Notes under the pieces: model-generated
What the model was told of the DNA's origin: nothing
Databases searched by the model: none
Seen by the model: only the letters and a program-made list of their open reading frames with translations
Position numbers and translations under genes: made by a program
Shown: positions 53,938-62,567 of the stretch, piece by piece
Layout: each line of letters starts with the position of its first letter
Position numbering within the stretch: the first letter of the stretch is position 1
Source: Pseudomonas sp. PDNC002
GTDB taxonomy: Bacteria > Pseudomonadota > Gammaproteobacteria > Pseudomonadales > Pseudomonadaceae
DNA length: 64,000 nt
NCBI RefSeq assembly: GCF_016919445.1
Contig: NZ_CP070356.1
Location: 5,149,502-5,213,501 of the forward strand
Reading direction: 5' to 3'

Positions 53938-53999
53938 ATCTTGCGCACTAAATTAAATAGAACTAACTTTCACCTCACGCACTGCTTAGTGCACAAGAT
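53938..53999. promoter_or_regulatory. Candidate OhrR boxes before ohr (two inverted copies)
   Basis: ATCTTGCGCACTA at 53938-53950 and its complement TAGTGCACAAGAT at 53987-53999 differ by one base and flank 36 bp in the ohr promoter region, which is clearly richer in A/T than its surroundings. Confidence 0.55.
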
Positions 54000-54030
54000 A
54001 TTAACCACCCAGACAATCGGAGACACCGCC

Positions 54031-54459
54031 ATGCAAGCCATCAAAGCCCTCTACACCGCCACCGCTACCGCCACTGGAGGCCGTGACGGCCGTGCCGTTT
54101 CCTCGGACGGCATCCTCGACGTGAAACTGACTACCCCGCGTGAACTGGGCGGCCAGGGCGGCGAAGCCACCAACCCGGAGCAACTGTTCGCTGCCGGCTA
54201 TTCGGCCTGTTTCATCGGCGCCATCAAGTTCGTCGCCAGCCAGAGCAAGAAGCAGATCCCCGCGGACGCCTCGATCACCGGCAAGGTCGGCATCGGCCAG
54301 ATCCCCGGCGGCTTCGGCCTGGAAGTGGAACTGAACATCAACCTGCCGGGCCTGGACCAGGCCGAGGCCGAAGAGCTGGTCGCCAAGGCCCACCAGGTCT
54401 GCCCGTACTCCAACGCCACCCGCGGCAACATCGACGTGCGCCTGAACGTCAGCGTCTGA
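54031..54459 (+). CDS. ohr: Organic hydroperoxide resistance protein Ohr
   Basis: This 142-residue dithiol peroxidase reduces organic hydroperoxides. The catalytic cysteines are Cys60 ([10 protein letters not shown]) and Cys124 ([13 protein letters not shown]). The conserved Arg37 lies in TTPRELGG and the catalytic Glu50 in [11 protein letters not shown]. Start at 54031, with GGAGA 12 bases upstream. Convergent with efp across a shared terminator. Confidence 0.96.
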   Translation: MQAIKALYTATATATGGRDGRAVSSDGILDVKLTTPRELGGQGGEATNPEQLFAAGYSACFIGAIKFVASQSKKQIPADASITGKVGIGQIPGGFGLEVELNINLPGLDQAEAEELVAKAHQVCPYSNATRGNIDVRLNVSV

Positions 54460-54480
54460 AACGGTTAAACGGCAGAAACG

Positions 54481-54508
54481 AAAAAGCCCGGCGAATGCCG
54501 GGCTTTTT
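54481..54508. terminator. Bidirectional terminator between ohr and efp
   Basis: AAAAAGCCCGGC-GAAT-GCCGGGCTTTTT, a 12-bp perfect stem. Confidence 0.9.
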
Positions 54509-54526
54509 CTGTGTCGCGAATCAGGC

Positions 54527-55093
54527 TCAGGCCTTGACGCGGGACTTGTACTCGCCAGTGCGGGTATCGATTTCGATCGAGTCGCCGATTTCGCAGAAGG
54601 CGGAAACCTGGACTTCAGCACCGTTCTTCAGGCGAGCGGTCTTCATCACTTTACCGGAGGTGTCACCACGGACAGCCGGCTCGGTGTAGACGATTTCGCG
54701 AACGATGGTGGTCGGCAGTTCGACGGAGATCACTTTCTCGTTGTAGAAGACCGCTTCGCAGACGTCGGTCATGCCGTCTTCGATGAAGGTCAGCACGCCT
54801 TCCAGGTCGCCTTTCTCGATCTCGTACTGGTTGAACTCGGTGTCCATGAAGACATACAGCGGGTCCGCGAAGTAGGAGTAGGTCACTTCCTTGCGATCGA
54901 GGATGATCGGTTCCAGCTTGTCGTCGGCCTTGAACACGGTCTCGGTGCCAGCACCGGTCAGCAGGTTCTTCAGCTTCATTTTGACGACCGCGGAGTTACG
55001 GCCGGATTTGTTGAACTCGGCCTTCTGGATCACCCAGGGGGCGCCGTTGATGTTGGCAACCTGACCGGCGCGGAACTCTTGTGCGGTTTTCAT
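54527..55093 (-). CDS. efp: Elongation factor P
   Basis: EF-P rescues ribosomes stalled on polyproline. The 188-residue protein has the three-domain layout ([15 protein letters not shown] opening, ending GEYKSRVKA). The loop tip is [10 protein letters not shown] with Arg32, the residue rhamnosylated by EarP, in place of the Lys used for beta-lysylation. This agrees with the neighbouring earP gene. Start at 55093. Upstream frame to 55120 lacks a site. Transcribed toward the ohr terminator, 42 bp after earP. Confidence 0.97.
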   Translation of the reverse strand: MKTAQEFRAGQVANINGAPWVIQKAEFNKSGRNSAVVKMKLKNLLTGAGTETVFKADDKLEPIILDRKEVTYSYFADPLYVFMDTEFNQYEIEKGDLEGVLTFIEDGMTDVCEAVFYNEKVISVELPTTIVREIVYTEPAVRGDTSGKVMKTARLKNGAEVQVSAFCEIGDSIEIDTRTGEYKSRVKA

Positions 55094-55135
55094 ACGATTA
55101 TCCGATTGGATTGGAGACAAAAAACAGGGGCCATA

Positions 55136-56263
55136 TCATAGCCAATTTGTATAAAAACGCACCAGCCCCGAAGCAAGATCGGTTTGTTCGGTCAAACGCC
55201 GCTGCCAATTGCCAATCCACTGCGACCACTGCGGCAGTTGTCCTTCCAGCCTGCGCCACCCTTCCCCTGCATCCCCGCTGCCATTCCAGGCCAGCCAGAA
55301 GTCGCGTAGCGGTACACGCAGTGCATCGTCCATACCCTCACCGAACAGTGCCAGGAACGCTTCCAGCTTCTCCAGGTGCGCATCCGCTTCCTGCTGGTAG
55401 ATATGCCAAACGAAGGGCCGTCCTGCCCACTGGGCGCGAACGAAGGAGTCTTCGCCGCGTATCGCATTGAGATCGCAGCTCCACAGCAACAGGTCATAGT
55501 CTTCCTGGCGCACGAACGGCAATACCTGGATGCGCAGCGCCTCTCGCCGGTATTCATCCCCCGTCTCCAGCTTCCTCCCGGCCCAGGCCTCGACATCCGC
55601 CAGCACCCGCCCCTCTGGAACCAGCAGCAGCGTTGGCGTTGCACCGGCCGCCAGCGCATCCAGCCAGCCGGAAAGCGCGGCATTCTCGTAGGCGAACAGG
55701 GAAATTCGCCGCTCGTTGCCCAGCAGGCGTACACCGAGGCCTTCCAGGAACCGCGCACTCGCCGCGGGATCGCCCTGGAACGCGTCGCGCTGGCGGATCA
55801 GCTCGGCTTCGCACAACAGCCCACCGGTCGCTGGCGTGAAGCCAGGAAAGTAGAAGTATTTCTGCAATCCGCCAGCCTGCATCGAGGGCAGGCCGTGACA
55901 GGACTCGACCCATGGCTCGGCGCTGAGGTATTCCAGATTGAGCCAAAGCGGCGCGCTTTCGCGCCGGGCCATTGCCTCTATATAGGCGGCCGGCAATGTG
56001 CAGGCGAAGGCTTCGATCACGATGTCGGCTTCCGCGGGCCCGGACCAATCCGCGGTCCAGAGTCGAACCTCCACTCCAGCCCACCGCTGCAACTGGGCGT
56101 GCGGGTCCGCCGACGGGCAGAGGCGAACGAACGCGGCCAGATCATCCACCCAGAGTCGCACTTCCTGCCGATGCTCGGCCGCCAGTTGGCGCGCCAGGCG
56201 CCAAGTGACGCCGATATCGCCATAATTGTCGACCACGCTGCAGAAGATGTCCCAGCTCGCCAT
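55136..56263 (-). CDS. earP: EF-P arginine 32 rhamnosyltransferase EarP
   Basis: This 375-residue inverting GT-B glycosyltransferase moves rhamnose from dTDP-rhamnose to Arg32 of EF-P. The N-terminal DNYGDIGVTWRLARQLA holds the conserved Asp12/Asp16. The late EDSFVRAQWAGRPFVWHIYQQ segment carries the nucleotide-sugar-binding Glu/Asp. I start at the ATG at 56263 with GGGAAAG upstream rather than at a GTG four codons earlier. It sits directly upstream of efp with a 42-bp gap, so the two form the expected operon. dTDP-rhamnose must come from rml genes elsewhere. Confidence 0.95.
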   Translation of the reverse strand: MASWDIFCSVVDNYGDIGVTWRLARQLAAEHRQEVRLWVDDLAAFVRLCPSADPHAQLQRWAGVEVRLWTADWSGPAEADIVIEAFACTLPAAYIEAMARRESAPLWLNLEYLSAEPWVESCHGLPSMQAGGLQKYFYFPGFTPATGGLLCEAELIRQRDAFQGDPAASARFLEGLGVRLLGNERRISLFAYENAALSGWLDALAAGATPTLLLVPEGRVLADVEAWAGRKLETGDEYRREALRIQVLPFVRQEDYDLLLWSCDLNAIRGEDSFVRAQWAGRPFVWHIYQQEADAHLEKLEAFLALFGEGMDDALRVPLRDFWLAWNGSGDAGEGWRRLEGQLPQWSQWIGNWQRRLTEQTDLASGLVRFYTNWL

Positions 56264-56423
56264 GCGCTTTCCCACGTATCAGAGGGCGCCAGTGTACCCG
56301 CGATCCGCCTTTGCTCCTTAAGCCGATGAATCCGTTGGGAAAAACTTTCAAAAAACATTTGCCAACCAGGAAACCTTTGAGTAAAGTGCGCGCCTCGACA
56401 GACACAGCGCTGTCGAGAAATCT

Positions 56424-56513
56424 GGTGAGGTGTCCGAGCGGTTGAAGGAGCACGCCTGGAAAGTGTGTATACGAGAAATCGTATCGAGGGTTCGAATCCC
56501 TCCCTCACCGCCA
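56424..56513 (+). tRNA. tRNA-Ser (anticodon GGA)
   Basis: A 90-nt class II tRNA with long variable arm, starting GGTGAGGTGTCCGAGCGG. The anticodon loop CTGGAAA gives GGA. TTCGAATCC T-loop, and encoded CCA at the end. A strong hairpin terminator follows 7 bases later. Confidence 0.97.
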
Positions 56514-56520
56514 GATCATG

Positions 56521-56555
56521 AAAAAGCCCGGCTAAGCAATTAGCCGGGCTTTTTC
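56521..56555 (+). terminator. Terminator after tRNA-Ser
   Basis: AAAAGCCCGGCTAA-GCAA-TTAGCCGGGCTTTT, a 14-bp perfect stem with T-run. Confidence 0.9.
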
Positions 56556-56925
56556 GTTTTCGTCCTTCACACTTTCTTCACCTGTTAGCGCCTACTTGCA
56601 AGTTGTCAGTTGGACAAATGCACAACGGCGATTAAACAGTTGTTCGACCATTGTCGACAGTCATCTGACAGCTTGGTTCCGAAGATCGGAAAGCAGCCAC
56701 AGGCCGGCCTGACACCCGTTGGAAACACGCCTTTGCCAGATTGGACAGTTTTTGCCCAAATCGGCCTCGGACAACTGCGAAGAGTCCCCCTAACATGAAA
56801 AAAAAGTGCCGTACTTGCGCTTGGTCAGTTTACTTACTACAAGTAATGGGTACTATGTAGTCCGGCTAATTTCCCAGTCATGGGAGATTGCTTTTAATGG
56901 AAATGTCCACCTTAAGGGGAACACG
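56556..56925. other. 370-bp gap upstream of oprI
   Basis: No gene could be supported (a 62-codon frame at 56610 has no ribosome site or family). The last 150 bases are notably AT-rich (TACTTACTACAAGTAATGGG, then TACTATG) and should hold the strong oprI promoter and a leader ending AAGGGGA before the start codon. The region could also hold a small RNA. Nothing proves one. Confidence 0.5.
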
Positions 56926-57177
56926 ATGAACAACGTTCTGAAATTCTCTGCTCTGGCTCTGGCTGCTGTTCTGGCCACCGGTTGCAGCAGCCACTCGAAA
57001 GAAACCGAAGCACGTCTGACCGCTACTGAAGACGCCGCTGCTCGCGCTCAAGCCCGTGCCGATGAAGCTTATCGCAAGGCTGACGAAGCTCTGGCCGCCG
57101 CTCAGAAAGCCCAGCAGACCGCTGACGAGGCTAACGAGCGCGCCCTGCGTATGCTGGACAAAGCCAGCCGCAAGTAA
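56926..57177 (+). CDS. oprI: Major outer-membrane lipoprotein OprI
   Basis: This 83-residue Braun-type lipoprotein has signal [20 protein letters not shown] with lipidated Cys20. An Ala-rich trimeric coiled coil follows (about 26-75). The C-terminal Lys, DKASRK, may link to peptidoglycan. Length and sequence equal P. aeruginosa OprI, one of the most abundant proteins of the cell. An AAGGGGA ribosome site and a strong terminator fit very high expression. Codons are unusually uniform for this high-GC genome (many GCT and CTG), as for highly expressed genes. Confidence 0.97.
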   Translation: MNNVLKFSALALAAVLATGCSSHSKETEARLTATEDAAARAQARADEAYRKADEALAAAQKAQQTADEANERALRMLDKASRK

Positions 57178-57197
57178 TAGATCTTCGGATCTGTTCG

Positions 57198-57227
57198 AAA
57201 AACCGACCCTTAGGGGTCGGTTTTTTT
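57198..57227 (+). terminator. oprI terminator
   Basis: AACCGACCC hairpin (57201-57219, TTAG loop region) followed by TTTTTTT, 20 bases after the oprI stop. Confidence 0.85.
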
Positions 57228-57253
57228 ATGCCCGCAAGAAAGTCGCGGGCAAC

Positions 57254-57292
57254 AAAAAGCCCGCTCGACCCTGAAGGTCGGCGGGCTCTTTG
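57254..57292 (-). terminator. Terminator after the L,D-transpeptidase gene
   Basis: On the minus strand, AGCCCGC-CGACC-TTCAG-GGTCGA-GCGGGCT followed by TTTTTGTTG. One base bulge in the stem. Confidence 0.75.
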
Positions 57293-57307
57293 GCAGCGCG
57301 CCGCGAG

Positions 57308-58288
57308 TTACTGCAGCGGCATGGCGTCCTGGTCGACAGTAGCGGCAACCGGCGCGCCCTGAACTTGCTGCGGCTGTGCGATGGCAACCGGCAGGCCATC
57401 TTCGGCGGCGACCACTTCACGCACCACGTTCCAGTCCATCTGCATCTGGCTGGCGATATCTTCACGCTTGAGCAGCGCGTTGATCACCGCGGTGTGCTTG
57501 TCGACTACCGACGGATCACCGTTGTCGTCGATCGGCGCATGGGCTTCCAGGTAGATCTTGCCCTCGCTGCGACCGAACTTGTACGGCTCGTTGATGATGC
57601 GCACCGGAGTGCCCACTGGAATCATCGAGAACAGCTGGGTGACGTCCCAGTTGTACATGCGGAAGCAACCATGGCTGGTACGGGTGCCGATGCCGAACTT
57701 CTTGTTCGAACCATGGATCAGGTAGCCATGGAAGCCCAGGCTCATCTTGTACGGACCCAGCGGGTTATCCGGACCCGGCGGCACCACGGACGGGAGCGGG
57801 TCGCCATCGGCGGCGTGCTCGGCGCGGATCGACGCTGGCGGATACCAGGCCGGGTCCTTGGTCTTGGCGATCACGCTGGTGCTGCCGACCGGCGAGCCCC
57901 AGCCTTCACGGCCGATGCCCAGAGCGTACGTGTAGACCACGTTCTTGCCCTTGGGGAAGTAGTAGAGGCGGTATTCGGCGAGGTTGATCACCACGCCATC
58001 GCGCGGGCCTGCCGGCAGCACGAAGCGGGTCGGAATGATGATCTCGGTACCCACGCCCGGCAACCAGGCGTCGACACCCGGGTTGGCGGCGATCATCTCG
58101 GAGTAGCCGAGGCCGTATTTCTCGCCGAGGTCGGCGAAGGTGTCTTCGTACTTGGCCTTGATCACCTGTACCTGGCCGACGATATCGTCACCCGGCGGCG
58201 GCAGCGGCAATTCAATGGCGGAGACGGGGCCGGCCGAGAGCAGCGCGGCGAGGGACAGCGAGCAGGCGGCAATGACGCGCGACAACAT
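57308..58288 (-). CDS. L,D-transpeptidase (YkuD domain) with LysM
   Basis: This 326-residue periplasmic enzyme has a signal peptide ending AGPVSA. A LysM peptidoglycan-binding domain (about 40-88) contains KAKYEDTFADLGEKYGLG. The YkuD catalytic domain has HGYLIHGSNKKFGIG and the catalytic SHGCFRMYN (His206, Cys208). Members cross-link peptidoglycan 3-3 or anchor Braun-type lipoproteins. Being next to oprI, convergent with it, it could anchor OprI, as ErfK/YbiS enzymes do for Lpp. A Gln-rich, Pro/Ala tail (about 300-326) follows. Start at 58288 with AAGGATC upstream. Confidence 0.93.
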   Translation of the reverse strand: MLSRVIAACSLSLAALLSAGPVSAIELPLPPPGDDIVGQVQVIKAKYEDTFADLGEKYGLGYSEMIAANPGVDAWLPGVGTEIIIPTRFVLPAGPRDGVVINLAEYRLYYFPKGKNVVYTYALGIGREGWGSPVGSTSVIAKTKDPAWYPPASIRAEHAADGDPLPSVVPPGPDNPLGPYKMSLGFHGYLIHGSNKKFGIGTRTSHGCFRMYNWDVTQLFSMIPVGTPVRIINEPYKFGRSEGKIYLEAHAPIDDNGDPSVVDKHTAVINALLKREDIASQMQMDWNVVREVVAAEDGLPVAIAQPQQVQGAPVAATVDQDAMPLQ

Positions 58289-58361
58289 CCGAGGATCCTT
58301 GACGAGGGCAATGGGCAAAGGGCGAACAGTTTAACATTGCCGACCGCGTCACTGGGAGATA

Positions 58362-58640
58362 TCAGACGAGCCAGGAGCCCCGCGCGCCGTGCTTTTCCTC
58401 TTCCAGTTGTTTCAAGCAGGCACTGCAGATACGCCGATCGCGCAACAGCGGCCGCTCAGCCCCGCGCCAGAGCGGCTGCGCCGGCAGAAGGCTACCGCAC
58501 AGCGTGCGATCGGCCGGGGTACCCAGCTCCAATTGGCGCGCAACGAGATGCACGCGGACCTCGCGGCAGGCGAACAGATCCAGTTGCTCATCGGGTTCGA
58601 TCAACTGATAGGCGAAGAGAGTCCAGGCGGGGCGCGGCAT
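58362..58640 (-). CDS. Small cysteine-containing protein of unknown function
   Basis: This 92-residue cytoplasmic protein (MPRPAWTLFAYQLIEPDEQLDLFACREV...) has a C-terminal CxxC-type pair in RRICSACLKQLEEEKHG and another Cys pair (FACREV, TLCGSLL), which together could bind zinc. No family was recognised. I chose the ATG at 58640. The frame to 58739 overlaps the tesA end. Lies between tesA and the L,D-transpeptidase gene on the same strand. Confidence 0.6.
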   Translation of the reverse strand: MPRPAWTLFAYQLIEPDEQLDLFACREVRVHLVARQLELGTPADRTLCGSLLPAQPLWRGAERPLLRDRRICSACLKQLEEEKHGARGSWLV

Positions 58641-58711
58641 AGGGGGTTCCAGAAGGGTGCGCAAACATAGCCGAAAGGCCGGTCGCGGGGAAGCCTCGAT
58701 TCCGTGGTTTA

Positions 58712-59317
58712 TCAAAGCAGCGGCTTGAGCGTCGGCCACACGTTGTCGAGCAGTTTAGGCTGCGCCGCCACCGCCGGATGGATGCCGTCGGCCTGCATCA
58801 TGTCCTGCACGCCCCCTACTCCTTCCAGGAAAAACGGTACCAGGGGAATCTTCTGTTCGCTCGCCACGCTGTCGAAAACCTTCGCGAAGGCATCGGTATA
58901 ACGCTGCCCGTAGTTGGGCGGCAGGCGCATGCCCAGCAGGATGACCTTGGCGCCCGCCTGGCGCGACTGATCCACCATGGAGGCAAGATTCTGTTGCAAT
59001 TGCGCCGGTGCCATTCCGCGCAAGCCGTCGTTACCGCCCAGCTCGATCACCACCAACTTCGGCTTCTGCTCCGAAAGCAGCGCCGGCAGGCGCGCGAGGC
59101 CACCCGCCGTGGTGTCGCCGGAGATCGACGCATTGACCACGTTGTAGTCGAAACCCTGCTCCTTGAGGCGCTTGTCCAGCAGGCTGACCCAGCCCAGGCT
59201 GGTATCCAGCCCCAAACCGGCGCTGATACTATCGCCGACGACCAACAGCGTCTGCGCCGCGGCCTGCTGCGTGATCAGAAGCAACGCCAGGCAGCCGCCC
59301 ATTAGCCATGCACGCAT
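58712..59317 (-). CDS. tesA: Acyl-CoA thioesterase I / GDSL esterase TesA
   Basis: This 201-residue periplasmic SGNH hydrolase acts on acyl thioesters and esters, and in P. aeruginosa TesA also shows protease-like/arylesterase activity. It has a signal peptide ending TQQAAA and block I VGDSISAGLG (nucleophile Ser30). Block II is the Gly of GDTTAGG, block III IELGGNDGLRG and block V DGIHPAVA. Start at 59317 with GGAG 9 bases upstream. Only 10 bp separate its start from that of the divergent ABC ATPase gene. Confidence 0.94.
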   Translation of the reverse strand: MRAWLMGGCLALLLITQQAAAQTLLVVGDSISAGLGLDTSLGWVSLLDKRLKEQGFDYNVVNASISGDTTAGGLARLPALLSEQKPKLVVIELGGNDGLRGMAPAQLQQNLASMVDQSRQAGAKVILLGMRLPPNYGQRYTDAFAKVFDSVASEQKIPLVPFFLEGVGGVQDMMQADGIHPAVAAQPKLLDNVWPTLKPLL

Positions 59318-59327
59318 CGGAATCTCC

Positions 59328-60011
59328 ATGAGCGAACGCATTCTTACCGCGCGGAACCTTAGCAAGGTTGTCTCCAGCGCGGAAGGCAAGCTGACCATCC
59401 TCCACGACCTCTCCCTCGACCTCGCCCGCGGCGACAGCCTCGCCATCGTTGGCAGCTCCGGCTCGGGCAAGTCCACCCTCCTCGGCCTGCTCGCGGGGCT
59501 GGACCTGCCCAGCGGCGGCGAGATCGTCCTGCTCGGCCACACCCTGGGCAGCCTCGATGAAGACCAGCGCGCGCGGGTACGAGCCGCCCACGTCGGCTTC
59601 GTCTTCCAGTCCTTCCAGTTGCTCGACAGCCTCAATGCGCTGGAGAACGTCATGCTGCCGCTGGAGCTCGATGGCCGGAAGGACGCCGAGCAGCGCGCCC
59701 GCGAGCTGCTCGAACGGGTCGGCCTCGGCCAGCGCCTGACCCACTACCCCCGCCAGCTCTCCGGTGGCGAACAGCAGCGCGTCGCCATAGCCCGCGCCTT
59801 TGCCGCCGAGCCCGATGTGCTGTTCGCCGACGAGCCCACCGGCAACCTCGATACCCATACCGGCGAGCGCATCAGCGACCTGCTCTTCGAGCTGAACCGC
59901 GAGCGCGGCACCACCCTCGTCCTGGTGACCCACGACGAACGCCTCGCGCACCGCTGCCAACGCCATATCCGGCTGGAAAGCGGCCACCTGATCGACCACG
60001 TCGAACCCTGA
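59328..60011 (+). CDS. ABC transporter ATPase (YbbA-like, LolD type)
   Basis: This 227-residue ATPase has Walker A VGSSGSGKST (41-50), Q-loop FVFQSFQLL, signature LSGGEQQRVAIARA, Walker B VLFADEPTGNLD and switch His LVTHDERLA. It belongs to the MacB/LolD group and acts with the large permease encoded 13 bases downstream. tesA/ybbA/ybbP neighbouring is conserved from E. coli to Pseudomonas. The substrate of this pair is not known. Confidence 0.92.
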   Translation: MSERILTARNLSKVVSSAEGKLTILHDLSLDLARGDSLAIVGSSGSGKSTLLGLLAGLDLPSGGEIVLLGHTLGSLDEDQRARVRAAHVGFVFQSFQLLDSLNALENVMLPLELDGRKDAEQRARELLERVGLGQRLTHYPRQLSGGEQQRVAIARAFAAEPDVLFADEPTGNLDTHTGERISDLLFELNRERGTTLVLVTHDERLAHRCQRHIRLESGHLIDHVEP

Positions 60012-60024
60012 CGGACGAGAGCCG

Positions 60025-62526
60025 ATGAAGCCACTGTCGCTGCCCAACCTGTTTCGCCTGTCCCTGCGCCAGCTGTGGCGCGAAGGGCGCAGCGGCGAAC
60101 TGCGCGTGCTGTTCTTCGCCCTGCTGGTGGCAGTGGCGGCCAGCTCCGCCATCGGCTATTTCAGCGCGCGCCTAAACGGCGCGATGCTGGTGCGTGCATC
60201 GGAATTCCTCGGGGCCGATCTGGTGCTCACCGGCACCCAGCCAGCGCGCCAGGAACAGATCGACAGCGGCCTCAAGCTCGGCCTTCAGCACGCGCAGAGC
60301 GTCGAGTTCTCCAGCGTGGTGGCGACCGACAACGGCATCCAGCTGAGCAGCGTGAAGGCCGTCGGCGACAGCTATCCCTTGCGCGGCGAACTGAAAAGCG
60401 CCCCCGCGCCCCTGCAACCGGAAGTCGAAGGCGGCCGTCCCGCGCCCGGAGAAATCTGGGTCGAATCACGCCTGCTGGCGAGTCTCGATCTGAAGATCGG
60501 CGACAGCGTCGACATCGGCCGCAAGCCCCTGCGCATCGCCCGCGTGCTGACCTACGAACCGGACCGTGCCGGAGACTTCTACAGCCTTACCCCGCGCGTG
60601 ATGATGAGCCTGCAGGACCTGGACGCCACCGGTGTGGTGCAGCCCGGCAGCCGGGTTCGCTACCGCGATCTTTGGGGCGGCCCGCACGAAGCGCTGCAAA
60701 CCTATCGCCAGACTACCCAGGGCACCCTCGCCGCCAACCAGGAATTGCAGGATGCGCGCCACGGCAACCGGCAGATCGGCGACGCCCTGGGCCGCGCCGA
60801 GCGTTACCTGAACCTCGCCAGCCTGGCTGCCGTGCTGCTCGCCGGCGTGGCCGTGGCGCTATCGGCCAACCGCTTCGCCACCCGCCGCTTCGACGCCAGC
60901 GCCCTGCTGCGCTGCCTCGGCCTGTCGCGCCGCGAAGCCTTGCTGCTGTATGGCAGCCAGCTGTTCGTGCTGGGCGTGGTCGCCAGTGTCTGTGGCGCAA
61001 TTCTCGGCTGGCTGGCGCAGCTCGGGTTGATGCATCTGCTTGGCAACCTGCTACCGCCGGAAATCCCCGACGCCGGTGTCGTTCCGGCACTCGCCGGCAT
61101 GGCTACCGGGCTGGTCGCCCTTGCCGGCTTCGCCCTGCCGCCGCTCGCAGCGCTTGGCCGCGTGCCGCCGTTGCGCGTGCTGCGCAGCGACCTGCTGCCG
61201 GTGCCGATGCGTACCTGGGCCGCCTACGGCTGTGCGCTGCTTGCCCTGGGCCTGATCATGTGGCGGCTGAGCCTCGACCTGAAACTCACCCTCGCCCTGC
61301 TCGGTGGCGGTGCCATCGCCGCGGTGATCCTCGGCTTTATCCTGCTGCTCGCGTTGCGCGGACTGCGTCGCGCCCTGCAAGGGGCCAGCCTGCCCTGGCG
61401 ACTCGGCCTCGGCCAATTGCTGCGCTATCCCCTGGCTGCGGCCGGACAGAGCCTTGCCTTCGGCCTCATCCTGCTGGCCATGGCGCTGATCGCCCTGCTG
61501 CGCGGCGAGCTGCTGGACACCTGGCATTCGCAGCTTCCGCCCAATGCGCCGAACCATTTCGCGCTGAATATCCTGCCTGCTGAAAAAGAAGGCTTCGAGC
61601 AACGGATCAAAGCGATCTCGCCCAACGCCGAAGACCTCTACCCGATGGTGCCCGGCCGTCTGGTGGCGGTGAACGGCAAGCCGGTCCATGCGATGAACGA
61701 GGACATCCGCAGCGAGCGCGCCCTGCAGCGCGACCTAGGCCTGACCTGGTCCGCGCGCCTGCCCTCGGGTAACCAGATCGTCGCCGGCGACTGGTGGACC
61801 GCTGGCGAAAAGAGCGAGCTGCCGGGCGTCTCGGTGGAGGAAAAGCTCGCCGGCAACCTCGGCCTGAAAGTCGGCGACCACCTGAGTTTCACCGTCGCCG
61901 GCCAGACCCGCGAAGCGCAGATCCGCAGCCTGCGCTCGGTGAAGTGGGACAACTTCCAGCCCAACTTCTTCATGGTCTTCGAGCCCGGCACCCTCACCGA
62001 CCTGCCGGTGACCTACCTGACCAGCTTCTACCTGCCCGCCAGCCAGGAGCGCCAACTGATCGAACTGGCCCGCGCCTACCCCACCGTCACCCTGCTCCCC
62101 GTAGACGCATTGCTCGCACAGCTGCGCAGCATCCTCGACCAGGTGACACTGGCCGTGGAATACGTGCTGGTATTTGTCCTCGCCGCGGGCTTCGTGGTGC
62201 TGTTCGCCGGCCTCCAGGCGACCCTCGACGAACGCCTGCGCCAGGGAGCCCTGCTGCGCGCACTCGGCGCAGAACGTCGGTTGCTGATGCGTACGCGGCG
62301 TAGCGAGTTCGCTTTGCTTGGCGCCGTCAGCGGCCTGCTGGCGGCGCTGGGCTGCGAGCTGATCAGCTACCTGCTCTATCGGCTGGTCTTCGACCTGCCG
62401 TGGAGCCCGCACCCCTGGTTGCTGGTACTGCCGGCGCTCGGCGCAATCCTGGTCGGTGGCGCGGGACTACTGGGAACGCGGCGCGCGCTGAACGTCAGCC
62501 CGCTGCGCCTGCTGCGCGAGGGCTGA
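60025..62526 (+). CDS. ABC transporter permease (YbbP-like, FtsX/LolE family)
   Basis: This 833-residue permease has an N-terminal membrane helix (about 28-48), a large periplasmic domain (about 50-255) and a first FtsX core of three helices (about 262-385). Further helices follow (about 395-500), then a second periplasmic domain and a C-terminal FtsX core (about 705-825, containing GALLRALGAERRLLMRTRRSEF). It pairs with the ATPase upstream. Such type VII exporters move lipids, lipoproteins or peptides mechanically. The start is 13 bases after the ATPase stop. Confidence 0.92.
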   Translation: MKPLSLPNLFRLSLRQLWREGRSGELRVLFFALLVAVAASSAIGYFSARLNGAMLVRASEFLGADLVLTGTQPARQEQIDSGLKLGLQHAQSVEFSSVVATDNGIQLSSVKAVGDSYPLRGELKSAPAPLQPEVEGGRPAPGEIWVESRLLASLDLKIGDSVDIGRKPLRIARVLTYEPDRAGDFYSLTPRVMMSLQDLDATGVVQPGSRVRYRDLWGGPHEALQTYRQTTQGTLAANQELQDARHGNRQIGDALGRAERYLNLASLAAVLLAGVAVALSANRFATRRFDASALLRCLGLSRREALLLYGSQLFVLGVVASVCGAILGWLAQLGLMHLLGNLLPPEIPDAGVVPALAGMATGLVALAGFALPPLAALGRVPPLRVLRSDLLPVPMRTWAAYGCALLALGLIMWRLSLDLKLTLALLGGGAIAAVILGFILLLALRGLRRALQGASLPWRLGLGQLLRYPLAAAGQSLAFGLILLAMALIALLRGELLDTWHSQLPPNAPNHFALNILPAEKEGFEQRIKAISPNAEDLYPMVPGRLVAVNGKPVHAMNEDIRSERALQRDLGLTWSARLPSGNQIVAGDWWTAGEKSELPGVSVEEKLAGNLGLKVGDHLSFTVAGQTREAQIRSLRSVKWDNFQPNFFMVFEPGTLTDLPVTYLTSFYLPASQERQLIELARAYPTVTLLPVDALLAQLRSILDQVTLAVEYVLVFVLAAGFVVLFAGLQATLDERLRQGALLRALGAERRLLMRTRRSEFALLGAVSGLLAALGCELISYLLYRLVFDLPWSPHPWLLVLPALGAILVGGAGLLGTRRALNVSPLRLLREG

Positions 62527-62567
62527 TCGGGTAGACTGCGCCGATCACTCTCGTTGCACTGGACGCC

